Assembly: GCF_037975245.1 (NCBI RefSeq)
Contig: NC_092567.1
Span: forward strand, 10,757,376-10,821,375
Length of the DNA stretch: 64,000 nt
Direction: 5' to 3'
Source: Apostichopus japonicus
Taxonomy: Eukaryota > Echinodermata > Holothuroidea > Aspidochirotida > Stichopodidae
In this document: positions 34,842-46,797 of the stretch, in pieces
Layout of the letters: each line of letters starts with the position of its first letter
Position numbering within the stretch: the first letter of the stretch is position 1
The notes under the pieces: generated by a model
Seen by the model: only the letters and a program-made list of their open reading frames with translations
Told to the model about the DNA's origin: nothing
Databases searched by the model: none
Translations under genes and position numbers: made by a program

Positions 34842-34925
34842 GTGGTGTAGCCAAGGGGAGGGGGGGAGACAGCCCCCTCCCAATGAAAGCTTGTCGCCCC
34901 CAGTCGCCCTCCCACTGGGATTTTG
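34842..34925 (+). repeat. Fragment of CAGTGGCGTAG-type element
   Basis: CAGTGGTGTAGCCAAGGGGA followed by G- and C-rich runs repeats the terminus of the hAT-type MITE at 6873. No matching right end was identified. Confidence 0.4.
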
Positions 34926-35288
34926 GGTGTCGAATAAAAAGTTAGTTGCGAAAAATATACCATTGGTCTGAATGGTCTCGAATCTCTCATTTGATCTTGA
35001 ATACTCGTCAGCTCCGTTAACTCGATTTTAATCGTAGTAACATTCAACTAGCAACTAGCTAAATTTAGCCTATATCCTATTAAAAGCCTACAGTTGGCCA
35101 CTGCGTAATAAAATACATATTGCCTACCTAACCGCACTCGATGGAGTGTCACGAACCGTATATGCACAACGACGTCATCGTTCTCATCCTTATATAATTC
35201 GTCCTACTGTAAGTTGTTGCACGAACAGCATGTTATGAAGCTAAGCTAGCATGTGTACGTGATACGCGTTTCCTATCAATAAATATTA

Positions 35289-35691
35289 GGCCCGGTCACA
35301 CTATACCGATTTTTTATCGGAATACTATCCGATTTTCCCGGAGGAATCGAAACAACCAGTTTTTCGTTCGGGTCTTCTAGCCACAGTGATAAAGGACCTG
35401 ATTTGCTATCTGTTGAGCCATTACGATGTGAAATAGCCCTCTCCTAACATTTGATATTGACTCCGTTTCCTTGTATCTGATAGCTATCCGATTTCTCTTC
35501 CGATATTTATCGTTTTTCGATGTGACGTCACCTCAGAATGTAGTCCGTTCCAGAACCCCTCAGATTTGGAGTAGGTATTCGAATATTCCACTGCATTCAT
35601 TACATTCAATACCACAAACCTCACTCTTCGGCCTAAAATAGGAAAAATCGGACCGTATTCCGATAAAATATCGCTGTAGTGTGACCGGGCC
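35289..35691. mobile_element. PIF/Harbinger-type MITE, 403 bp, TTA duplication
   Basis: Both ends read GGCCCGGTCACACTA inward, and the inverted repeats extend about 50 bp with mismatches (CGATWTTTTATCGGAATAC). TTA lies directly outside each end (35286-35288 and 35692-35694), the 3-bp duplication typical of PIF/Harbinger. No transposase is present. Confidence 0.85.
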
Positions 35692-35699
35692 TTATACTG

Positions 35700-36065
35700 C
35701 TAATGCACTGCGATAACAATATTTGTTTTTAGGCCACTGCACATCTGGCTGTCTTACAAAATATGAAAGTTTATATTGTCCATCAGTTAAGTTCGTCAAA
35801 TGTAGTAAAAAGTCCAGACATTTTTTTCTGATATATGATGTAAAAGAACATGTATACACAAAATTCAAACAGGAAACAAAATCTGCTGATAATATGATAT
35901 CACATGATAATGATGAAACTGGCAAAGCATTGCACCAGATCGCATCTAAGGACCTTCAAGGGTTCAAAAAAATCTTGAAGGGGAGGGGACACCCCCATAA
36001 ACCCCACCCCATATCAATCGCAAAATGTGCTCCCCCCTTTCAAATTCCTGGCTACGTCGCTGGCT
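35700..36065 (+). repeat. Dispersed repeat, second copy inverted at 61736-62090
   Basis: ATTGTCCATCAGTTAAGTTC, AAAAGAACATGT, TGATGAAACTGGCAAA, GCACCAGATCGCATCTAAGG and ATTCCTGGCTRC occur in the same order here and, complemented, at 61736-62090. The right end CCTGGCTACGTCGCTG matches the CAGTGGCGTAGCCAGG termini of the short hAT-like family. A long open frame over this interval is not a gene. Confidence 0.75.
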
Positions 36066-36124
36066 ATAGTTGCTGAAAGACCTGACGTGACAGAGCGCAT
36101 AGGCCAGGTTTCACTTCTGGGACG

Positions 36125-36220
36125 TACCCTGATGCTCTTAAAACCGCTAAAAAAAAAAAAATCAAGAAAGGAGACAATGCTATCTCTGAGAACTACCGGC
36201 CAATCAGTCTAGCACCCTAA
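36125..36220 (+). pseudogene. LINE reverse-transcriptase fragment
   Basis: The plus strand reads YPDALKTAK, then after an A-run IKKGDNAISENYRPISLAP and a stop. The K-x-G-x(4-6)-NYRPISL block is the first conserved motif of non-LTR retrotransposon reverse transcriptases, normally preceded by PxxWKxAxVxPIxK. The 12-base A homopolymer probably changed the frame. Only about 30 codons remain and no endonuclease or further RT motif was seen on either side. The clade cannot be assigned from this piece. Confidence 0.65.
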
Positions 36221-36361
36221 GAATATTTCAGATGCAATCTTTGATGTCAGTTTGACATATAGTTTGGTCATTTCAGTATGTTTCTTGGCTGAAAGCCCAG
36301 TCGATCTTTCCGTATTTCCACGCGCAATTTGCAGATTTGTCGAAAAATGTCAATGCCGGTG

Positions 36362-37440
36362 TCAAACTCAGGCGCGGCGGAACGGAAAAATTATTGGGGG
36401 GAGGGGGGCTAATATGTGGAGACTATCTAAGCGGAGCGCCACCATCAGTTGGCGCGGAGCGTACAAGAAAATTTTGGTTTTTTTTCAAAACCCCAGATGG
36501 CCGGAAACGGCACTTCCCGAGTGTTTTATGCTGCGAATACCTAGCCCTAAAATATGGGTCTCAAGCCTGCAATTTCTCAGATTTTTGCACGTAAAAGTCT
36601 GTAAAAACATTGTAATTTGTATATTCGATGGTGTTTTAATAAGAGAGTAGCTATTACTCGTAGTGTACTCGCAAAGACGTTTTTGAGTGTAGTAAGGGCA
36701 GTGGCGGAGCTAGGGGTATTGCTCAGGGGGGGGGGCAATAATGGTCTGAAGGGGCGCTTTTGACACTATCTAAGCGGAGCGCCACCACAGGTTGGCGCGG
36801 AGCGTACAGAAAATTTTTGAGTAAAGTTACTCCCTAGATTGCAGGAAATGACCCTTTTCGGCCCTTGCTAATTTGCAGATAAACGGAGAATAAATAGGTG
36901 TCGTCGCCAGCAGTCCATATGAGTCCGTCAGGGGGGGGGGATCCAGCAATTACTAAAATTATTACACCTATATAGTATACGTGTGCATCGGACAGATCGA
37001 CAAGTATGCATTGAAAAATGGGCAGATGCACGTTTCGGAGCCTTGGTAAATATTGGGGGGGCTTATCATGCATTGCCCCCCCCCCCCCCCCCCAAGCCCC
37101 CCCCCCCCCCGGTTCCGCCGCCACTGGGACTCAAACTCACAAAAGATATGTCATGATATTTCAAAGTAACTTACCATACTGTTTTTTTTTTTCTATTTGA
37201 TGACCATATCAAGACATGGGATCTCAAAATAAAGGATATTGAGAAAACTTTAGAGCAGCTTAGAAGGCCTGGGAAGTATCATTTCCAACGATCTAGGAGG
37301 CATTTTTAGCTAAAATTCCCGGTACGCTGCGCGCCAACTCATGGTGGCGCTTCGATTAGATAGTTACAAGACGCCCTCCCAGGATATGGTCAAGCCCCCC
37401 AGCGCCCCCACTGAAAAAATCCTGGCTACGCCACTGATAG
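36362..37440. mobile_element. Cluster of three related short elements
   Basis: A shared core (ACTATCTAAGCGGAGCGCCA, then a short gap, then GTTGGCGCGGAGCGTAC) occurs at about 36420, 36765 and, inverted, near 37330-37365. CAGTGGCGGAGC starts at 36699, GCCGCCACTG ends at 37126 and CCTGGCTACGCCACTG ends near 37437. They look like nested or abutting copies of a hAT-like MITE family. Long G and C homopolymers (36728, 37058, 37077-37110) lie inside. No clean target duplication was found. Confidence 0.6.
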
Positions 37441-39866
37441 GGAGGGCTTTAAAATACTCTTTTCACAGAATACATACTGCTTTTAGTATTAAGGTCTCGG
37501 CATTTGGTTTATTTGAGACGGACTGAAATACTGCTTGGCTTGATGAGTCGCTATATTGTAAGGGGAGGGTGATACTATAACGAATTTCTGCTTAACATCA
37601 TTTATGTAGTTCACCAAACTCATAGAAATCATAATAATCATAATGAATAATATTATGCTACCACAAAGGTTCAAGGTTTCACACCCTCCCTCTACCCCTA
37701 CCACCAGCCCGGTTATTTCATATCGGCCCATGCAAGATCTGTTTGTGTTCGCTATTTGATGGTTTTGCCAGAAAATAATAACATTTAGGAAGGTATGACA
37801 AAAAACCCCAACTAGATTGCTGAAAAAGAGGTAAAACCAGAATTGTAAACCCCCACATGTCACAACACGATATATATATTTGGTGTATCTACTTGTAGGT
37901 CAAGTTACCAGTATAAAGGCACTATGTGTAGACTTCACTCCAAATGTTTGCGATGAAACCGTCCGTTAACCGTGTCAGGGGCGACGGAGCAGTGAAAGAG
38001 GGTGGGCGTGTGGTGGTGGGTGGGGGGCTGATTGAGCACATGCTCCTCCTATTTTCTGGTTACCCTGAAAAGTGGCTTACATTTGTTAATGGAACTTACC
38101 AGTTACTTTGAAATTAAAGAATGCACAGAGTATTACTTTTGAGAGGTTTCAGATAATTTAACAGTTTAGTTGTTTCTTGCGTACAATCAAAGTCACATTC
38201 TCCCCTGCCCCTCAGTGCTTTTGCCACATTCCAATAAAACTTTTCTTTTGCGAATCAACGAAGATCGTATTAGTTTAGTTCTTAATAAAGTACAGGAAGT
38301 TGTAACAATTCCTTGTAATGAAGGACGTCGGATATTTTAGACACATTCAGCTCTTCATTGAGAATAGTTGAATAGGAACATTTGATCGTGTAATGGTTAA
38401 GGAAACTCTAATCAACTCCACAATAAATGTTATAATTTTGTAAAATTGGATTTGGATCAATGACGAAATAACAACTCGTACAATGTGATAACATTAGTGA
38501 AGTTTGAAATTGAATAAATACTTAGATAACTTTGGTATATCTGCATCTTTCATGTAATAGTAACATTTTGTGTTCTTTCTACTGAAATATAACCCGAGGA
38601 GAACCAGTTGTTGCACCCAGTAAAGAATGTTGCTATGTCCTCGACCCTCCTACCCCTCTCCCTTCCATTCATCCTCCGTTTCAATGCAAGTGTTTACAGG
38701 TTTGTCATACAGCCATTAAGTTGAAAATATAATATGTAGCATCTTAAACTATTTTGAGATTGAGAAACAATATTTCAGCTTTAAGATTCAAAATTTCTAG
38801 ATTGTATATTTTACCAGTGACATCTAACAATCTGAAATATTTTATTTTAGTTCTCGTTTAAAGTGAGAAGGATTCACGAAGACGAACTATAAAATCAATT
38901 AATTTACCGAAAATAACATACGATGTATACCACGTGATCCGAGCAGGCGGTTGTTACAATTAACCTGTATTACTCTGTTTGTTGTGTAAAATGTTAAATT
39001 TCTATATGCTTGAACAACTTTATAATAATTGAAAGTTAAACATATAAACAATTCTGCCAATGCTGATAATGTGGACAGCTATAGGCTACATATTATAATT
39101 ACTATCAAAATAGTCGTAGGAGGGCGGGGGTTGGGGGCTGCAGCATCCCCCCCTCCCCCTCCAACCAAATATTTTTTTTGTGAAAATTCGGGCAATATGC
39201 TCAGCATTTTTCGGGCACCTACTGAAAGAATAAAAAATTGCAACGATGCAGCTAAAGGAAATCAATAATTAAAAAAAAAAAAATCCTTGGTAATTGAAAT
39301 ACAGTTGTAAGCTTGCCCGACTTATTCGCCATTACTAATGTAAAAGAGAGTTTTGACTTAATTGGCCCTCCATGCTTTTCTCCATCTACATAAGACATTT
39401 CGTTGTTTACATCAGCATCAACTTTTACGGACCGTACGGTACACGACGGCTTGCGATGCAATGACCGATGCATGCCTATATGATATGCATATTACAACGT
39501 TGAACGCGCGAAGCGTGAAAAATATTGGTTATATTTTTCGGGCAAGTCGTTACAGCCCCCCCCCCCCCCCAAATCAAATTGGGCTCATACGCCTATAACT
39601 ATCAATCACATACAATTTACATACAACAGTTCCAACTATCATCATTATTATCTACACTGCTATATCCATTCTAATTTATTTTTCTTGGATTCGTTGAAAC
39701 ACAAGACTTCTGATGAGAATGATCAATCAGATGTGATTTATTTCCTTGTTATTTGTTGTTTACTTTGTTTATCTTCATTGATTTAGTAAACAATAAACCT
39801 AACTAGCAGGACATTCCTCTACGTCTTCTACATCTTACACGATGATTACTCTACTTATCTCCATAG
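37441..39866. other. No supported feature
   Basis: AT-rich DNA with G/C-rich remnants near 37980-38040, 39115-39165 and 39557-39570. No coding content recognised. Confidence 0.5.
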
Positions 39867-39943
39867 GTTTGCTTTTTACCTTCTGCCAGACACTATTCCA
39901 GTTGGATCCATTCCATCATCCTTGAAATCAAGAAATGTGAAAG
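39867..39943 (+). CDS. Weak candidate exon, proline-rich repeat-like
   Basis: An acceptor (CTACTTATCTCCATAG) and a donor-like G|GTATTG bracket 77 nt open in one frame: FAFYLLPDTIPVGSIPSSLK and SRNVK. The LPxxIPxGSIPSSL pattern is suggestive of a short structural repeat, but one copy proves nothing. The donor is weak. Confidence 0.25.
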
Positions 39944-41814
39944 GTATTGTCACAATGACGTCATAATGAGCACACTTAAAATTTCTTAAATTTAATTAAA
40001 AGGTTTACAAACTATATGCATTTCTTTTGACTTGTTGATTGTTCTTGATTCACATATAATAGAGTAATGAATCAGCAACACATGATTACCATTTATATGA
40101 AGGAGATACCCAGAACAGAGTCATGTGATAGTAAACAACGATCTGAATAATAGAAATATAACAACACTTAATATTGCTGGGCTTGGTTGATTTAAGAGAT
40201 AAGTCATATTCCTTTCATTTCGCTCCTTCGAGATCACTGCACTATAAGATGTTTTGTGAGAAGCCATCCCATCAATTGATGCTTTAAATCTCTGTCCAAA
40301 ATGTAGTGATATCACACACTTTGGGCAACTTAATTACACAGCGACAATGATACTGTAAAGTTTGGAAGTCATGTTGTGCCCCTCGGGGTCTTTCAAACCA
40401 TGCCCCCCCCCCCCTTCGGAAAACACACACATTTAAACACATCCACACCTCCGCTAAAACCATTCTTTCAATCTGAATTGTAGAATAAAGCCGCGAAGTT
40501 TAACTTAATTATTTTCCAAGTTTTGCAAACGAAGTTTTTGTTTCTTTGAAATCGCTGCATAGTGTATTAATAAATAAACGAAAGCAAAACAGAGACCAAA
40601 AATGTATGGGAACTGTTGGTGCTAGATGTATCGTACTTGAAATGTACGAATAGGTATAACATTAGCAAAAAGAATTTATAAAGACAAAGATTAGACACTC
40701 GTTCTGCAGTTTTGTACAGGAACAGAGGGTCGTCAAATCCAACATCATATATAGGGAGGAGGGAGGGGGGGTCTGTGGTCTATCCCCAGAAAAGGGGGAA
40801 GTTTAGACTTCAAATGATACATTCTGAGTCATAGTTTGACTTATATGATTTGACTTATGCCCAATATCTAAGTCTAAACGCAACATTGTGTTTTAACTAT
40901 TCTAAGTTAGTTTGAATAGAGTACAATCTACATGTATTGGCGAACATTAACATCCATGCATGATTTGCTTTGAAACAATAATAGTAGAAATAAAATGTGG
41001 GTAATGATATGAGGGAAAGCATTTCGAACTTTATGTGAATTTTAAACCATATTTTATTTTGTTTCATTTATACACTTACGAAAGTAAGAGTTATAATACA
41101 AAAACGAAGAAAAGAAAATAAAATCGGTCTGTCTGTTACTCCCTTGCTTCTACATTTCTCCAGATTTGGATATATTTGGCTAATAAAATGAAGCAGCTTC
41201 CAGAGGCTTCGCCCCCTGACCCCCCCACCCCTTAAGTCCAGCGGATCCTCACCAGCCTGCTTGGAATACAATACAGATAACTATAATTTATGTATTACAT
41301 CTGTTTTGTGTTTTAGTGCTTTAAACTCGCTACGAGAGAACAAGGGATATCACCAAATGCAAAAAACTTCAGGGGTTTCCCCTCATGGAACCAACCAGGG
41401 CTTGAAACATATTCCAGAGAAAGCCCCGCGATCCCGCTTGAGCTCTCAGAAACGTTCTGTACAATTTTGAGGTTAAGCTTAAACTGACGACCCTATCTAA
41501 AACTTCTGCCGCTTCCGGGGTCTTCGCATCGCACCCATTAATAACATTAGACTATCACAGAAAAATATGTAATTTACATTTTTGGTCTGTAAATCTGCAT
41601 ACAAAGCGAAATTTGCATAAAACATGCTTTATACTTAATAGATGAGTACTAGTTCAATTTTCAAGACATCAATATACATATTGTGTATCGATTCGATACA
41701 GTTTTACATCGGTACTATATATACTTAATGAGGTAACGATGTATACTTTATTCTATTTAACGCGTGTTATCTGTCGAATTTTTAATCACAACAAAAACAG
41801 CGTTTGTATACAGA
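39944..41814. other. No supported feature
   Basis: A C homopolymer lies near 40404-40414, a G-rich patch near 40755, and CCAGAGGCTTCGCCCCCTGA (41198) looks like a scrap of a dispersed repeat. Nothing coding recognised. Confidence 0.45.
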
Positions 41815-42335
41815 TAAATTTCTTCCTTAATTTCCGGTAAAATTTCTTAAAAATTAGATATGTTTTCAAAAACTCCTTAAGCCGCCATGTACTTGATCGG
41901 TGGTTCCGTGGTCTTTGTGTAACACAAGGTAAATTTTAACAGCAGACTCTGAGTTGTTCAGGCTATACATCGCGCTATCCAGCTCCAACGCGAAAAATGT
42001 TCGCATGTAGGCTATACTCTAACGTTGGCAATCGGACAGTTCTGCGAAGCCTAAGCTTCTCAGTGCTACATTCTGCTCTGACAACGATTCGATCAATTTC
42101 TTCAATAATTTCCGGTGAAATTTCTTATAATTTAGATATGATTTAAAAAACTCCTTAAGCCGCCATATATGTAGTAGAACTGTGGTTTCGTGGTCTTTTT
42201 GTAACACAAGATAAGTTTTAACAGCAGGCTCTTCGTTGTTTATACATCGCGGTATCCAGCTCCAGCGCGAATAATGTTCGCGTGTATAGGCTACTCTAAC
42301 GTTTACAATCGGACAGTTCTGCGATGACATCGATT
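41815..42335. repeat. 278-bp tandem duplication
   Basis: TTTCCGGTRAAATTTCTTA starts at 41831 and again at 42109. The two copies share AACTCCTTAAGCCGCCAT, TCGTGGTCTTT, TAACACAAG, TATCCAGCTCCARCGCGAA and CAATCGGACAGTTCTGCGA. Divergence is moderate. An open minus-strand frame (42019-42342) runs through the second copy but has no recognisable protein character. Confidence 0.85.
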
Positions 42336-43301
42336 CCGCCAAGTTTCATCTTTCGGTTTAACGAATACTTTACAAGTTTCCTTTTACTGTTAATTTGATC
42401 CGTGAATTTTATCTCAGCGATTTCGAAGAACAGTTAATGAACTGTGGTTTGAATGTGAGTGTACTATGTGTAACGCTATACAAGTACATCAACTGAGCAT
42501 CGTAGTATATACGTTCGCGAGTATTTACGTTATATATATGAGGCAATCCAATGTGCTTACACGTGAGTTTATTTGCTGCGGAATTGGGAGTGCTAACTTC
42601 AAGTCGCCTGTTTTGCAAGCACTACGTCAATCACCATATTGAAGCGTTCGAACAAACGGTACTTTTGGTGAGAAACTGGTGAATTTGAAAACCAGATTTC
42701 TACAAGAAGAAAACGTCGAATGGGGACAATTTTTACATGGTTAGAAAGAGAAAAATAACAACTATAAGGACAATGTATCAAAATCTTCCACCAGACAATT
42801 CCTTTAATATTTGTGATTGATTTTCGCAGAGATGCTACACTGTCATAAGGAAAAATTAAATTTTAGAGTAACCACTAATCTTGCAAGTATTAGTTAAGAG
42901 AGGGATTCAGATACAATTCAAGTAGTATTATTCATCGGTCAACTCGTAAATACAAGAAAAGATCAGTAAAGTTTGATCTGTATGGTCCACCATCTTGTCT
43001 ACAGACGTCTAAACAAATTGTTTGTAAACGTTATAGGATGCATTGTAGTCGTTTAAGTCAGTTAAAACTAACCGAACGCATTACTAGGAAGAAACGAATA
43101 CAGCCGAATGTTCGGGTGCAGGAGGGGGTATACATACTTTACGCCGCGCTTCTTGATCATGTGATATTTACTAGTTGGTTGTTATGGTATCTCTTTTTTT
43201 ATTGGGGGGTGGGTTGGGTGGTTTGACTAAGGAGCTGCTGTATATGTGCGTCTTTACTGTAATGTTGTATACGTCATTAGCCAAACACAATGTAACATGT
43301 A
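42336..43301. other. No supported feature
   Basis: AT-rich unique-looking DNA between the 278-bp duplication and the second foldback; no coding content recognised. Confidence 0.45.
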
Positions 43302-43310
43302 CATAAATGG

Positions 43311-44197
43311 GGGTCTGCCCGATATTCATAAGGTCCGCTATTCATAAGGGTCATTGTTCATAAGGTTGGTTATTAATAACGTGTATTTTTTCGATACACA
43401 GGTTCGCTATTCATAATGGAAATAAAGGTTCGTTATTCATAATAGAAAGGGATCATAATTTATAAGGTCCGGTATTCATAATGGAAACAAAGGTTTGATA
43501 TTCATAATGGGCAAAACGGTTCGATATCCATAATGGACAAAAAGGTTGGTTATTCAAATGGGACAAAGGGTTCTAAATTCATAATAGAACAATGGGTTTG
43601 TAATCCATAATAGACAAAAAGGTTCATTATTCATATTAGGAAGAAAGGTCCGATATTCATAATGGAGCGAAGGGTCCGTTTTCTCATAATGGGAAAAAGG
43701 TTTGTTATTCATAATAGGAGAAAGGGTCCGAAATTCATAATCGATCAAAGGGTTCGTAATCCATAATGTGAAAAAAAGGTTCGTTATTCATAATAGGAGA
43801 GGAGTGCGTCATACAAGTGTAAAAGACATCCTCCATTTCCCTACCGACTTGTACGGAATCGGCATAAACTTGTACGTTTCCTAAAGGGGGTGGGTCATTT
43901 TCCTCATTGTGAATGATAACGAACCTTTTTGTCTGTTATGAGTTACGAACCCTTTGCTCTATTATGAATATCCTATTATGATCATCTAACCCTTTTCACC
44001 ATTATGATTATCGAACCCATTTACCAATATGAACAACGAACCTTTTTTTTTAAATTTTGAATAACGAACCTTATGAACAATGAACCTTTTGCTCATTATG
44101 AATAGCGAACCTTATTAACAATGAACCTTATGGATGATGACCCTTATGAACAATGAACTTTATGAATATAGAACCTTATGAATATCGGGCTGTCACC
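43311..44197. mobile_element. Second foldback element, 9-bp target duplication
   Basis: The left arm (43311-43800) is a degenerate direct array of ~27-31 bp units of the type GGTTCGTTATTCATAATGG. The right arm (~43905-44197) is the same array in reverse orientation. About 100 bp of unrelated DNA separates them. Both ends carry GCCCGATATTCATAAGG inward. CATAAATGG lies exactly outside each end (43302-43310 and 44198-44206), a perfect 9-bp duplication like that made by Drosophila FB elements. The 887-bp element has no gene; the open frame at 43554-43748 is just the repeat translated. Its sequence is unrelated to the foldback at 25540. Confidence 0.85.
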
Positions 44198-44206
44198 CAT
44201 AAATGG

Positions 44207-46797
44207 AGCATCACTATGCCACCTTACATTACATCTCCGAAATCTACGTTTTCAATCGATACTCCTGTTGTTATGTACAACTGATTTTCATGTTTTGATG
44301 TATCATAAATAATAATGCAAATGCACATAAATAAAGAAACACCCTGCATGAAATTGCAACTGTTTCTTTTATTACGATCAAGGGTTTGCATTAGCCGCGG
44401 GATTGCACGATTCCCACAATTTGATTTCAAATCCCGAATGTCAAAAGTTGCCAAGACGGGATTTCCCGTAAAAAAAATTCAGCTCTCAACTTGAATTAAA
44501 CGTAACGGCCCTGACCGTGTAGCGATTCATCGCTAAACTATCGCATGTGGAATAAACGTTTAGTAAACAGCCAGGAATATTTTTATTTTTTTTATCCCGT
44601 CTGTAATACATCTTAACATTCCGTACATTTCCTTGCCAGTCTGTCCTTCTATTAACAAATGAATGAAGAATTATAGCTATTTTGAGAATTCCAATATTTA
44701 CTCATGAACGAACATATACCTTAGCTTTAACTATGAGAGGAAAACACTTGCTATGGACTACCAGAGGTAGCTGCTTCATGACAACAAAGACACGTGCACT
44801 CGACAAACCATGTTGCGTAAATTCCACACAAATCTCCGACCACATGGTAGCCTAAAATCACAAAGAGTCAACATGGGTATCTAGCCTAATCATCTGTTTA
44901 TTCGCTTAAATTGTGTCGCAGTTAGCTGGCACTAAAATATTCACCGAATACTTTCGTTTTTGCTGCTATCTTTGACCACATGGTAGCCTAACACCACACT
45001 AATTCAATGGGGAAATCTTGCCTTAACCATCTGTTTTTACACACACTCACCAAAAGCGTAGCGATGTTTACAACTTCCAAATAGCTGGAAATCGGTAATT
45101 GTTTGGAAGGTATGTGCTATGTTTTGAAGAGGTAATGTTGTATTGTAAGTACACTGTTGCTGTTGAATTGAAGATTTCAATTTTGAGAAGTATTCACCGG
45201 TATAATATTTCGTTTCCGTGTTGAATGATTTTTATCCACACACGAAAAAGAACCATTACGAATGGCTAAAGCTAGAAATTGTAAGCAATTAAACAGCCAT
45301 CTACACTACAAGAAAGTTATTTCATTAAAATAATCTTCCGTATTCACGTGTCTTGATTACTCAAAACATGAAATCATGAAAGCACTCGCATAGCAGTTAT
45401 ACGCGATCCCATCCGCCCCCCCCCCCTTTCAGAAAACGGGTACCCGTTTTGTGTGTTTTCGATTCGGGTACACGAATGTTCGGTCGGGTACCCGGGTATC
45501 CGGTTACCCGACTCAGGCCTAGAATGTTCTTACTCATTAAATAAAAATAATGCTCAAGAGAAAGCTTTAATCCTTCGCTTGGATCAAGTAAATCATCATG
45601 GATGCAACTATGCTGCTTATCTGTGCAACCGATGTGAATGCTCCGCATTCGACATCTGTAGTTGTTTACAACTTTCCGATTTCTGACCCTGTGTCGCTAA
45701 TAGACTCGACCAACAGTTGATTGGTTCGGAAAATGAATACACGTATCAGAATGGGCGGAGCTCGGACACAACTCTAGTGCTTTGAATATAATCTAGTACT
45801 AATTCGAACAAATGTCAGAAAATTGTGAGACTCAAAATATATCAGAAAAATCATATTCGTCATGTATTCCCCTACAAAGTGTAATAAATGATAAAAATAT
45901 ACGCAGTGTATACTATAATTAGATGAACAACGGCAAGCGACTCCGCCCACTGCCGAGTTGATCTCATTAATATTCAGTACCATGACAGCTTTTTCTCGTC
46001 AGGTAGTGGGTAATTGACGTGACGTCACAAGGTGATTGATTATTCATATCATAGAAATCTTACGCAGAAATGGCATTTCTAGAGGTGAACGTCGGCGGAC
46101 GTAGGTATTACGAAGTGCTAAGTACACAAGTAATACACGTCCGTGTCGCGGGCAACTATGCTGCAGGCTTTGATAGTATCTGATGAAAAAGGAATTATCA
46201 TGGTTATGCAAACAACCGGTAGATACGTGTTTCTTGAGTTTAATGGAAATGAGCATTTGTCATATCGTCACCAGTATTGTTACTGAATTAGAACCGTATA
46301 ACTAGGGACGTGCAGTTAGCTGTAGCAGGTGGTTAGATCTGAACCAGTGAAACGTCCGGTTATTCAATGGAGTGGGCACTGCAACTATGATATCTTTGTA
46401 AGATCGGCTGCAATAGTCTAGGCTCGCATTCAAATTCCAGAAGCAGAACATGTAAACAAACAGAAACAAAGAGATGCTACAATGGTCTGTTCCATTTCAA
46501 TTCAACAAGTATTGTTATTGTATACAATTGCTATTCATGATCTTTGATGACGTCACTAATGCGTTGTAATATAAAGCTGAATATCTTGATAACCGGGTAG
46601 CTTTACAAACATCACGAGCAATCAAATGTTTAATTTCTCTCTACAATAACACATATATACTAAGATTCTACCTAAATTCATTATTTAAATGATTAAGAGT
46701 AATATCAATACATACAAACCACTCTATCTCCACTCCTCAACATTATTTCTCGGACTCGTACACATTGTACCCTCGTTCATTGATCTGTGTTTATAGG
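44207..46797. other. Mostly unannotated; GGGTACCC cluster at 45430-45515
   Basis: A C homopolymer at about 45415-45426 is followed by a cluster of CGGGTACCCG-type palindromes (near 45438, 45485 and 45495) and CGGTTACCCGACTC. The rest is AT-rich with no coding content recognised. TGACGTCA occurs at 46020 and 46548. Confidence 0.45.

Noticed and set aside
35723-36076. 117-codon plus-strand frame
   Set aside because: It runs through a dispersed repeat that also occurs at 61.7 kb and contains no protein-like conservation.
43554-43748. 64-codon minus-strand frame with repeated YEFRTL-type peptides
   Set aside because: Direct translation of the ~30-bp foldback unit; no gene.
43311-44197. CRISPR-like spaced direct repeats
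   Set aside because: Eukaryotic context, degenerate units without unique equal-length spacers, opposite arms and a target duplication all indicate a foldback transposon.
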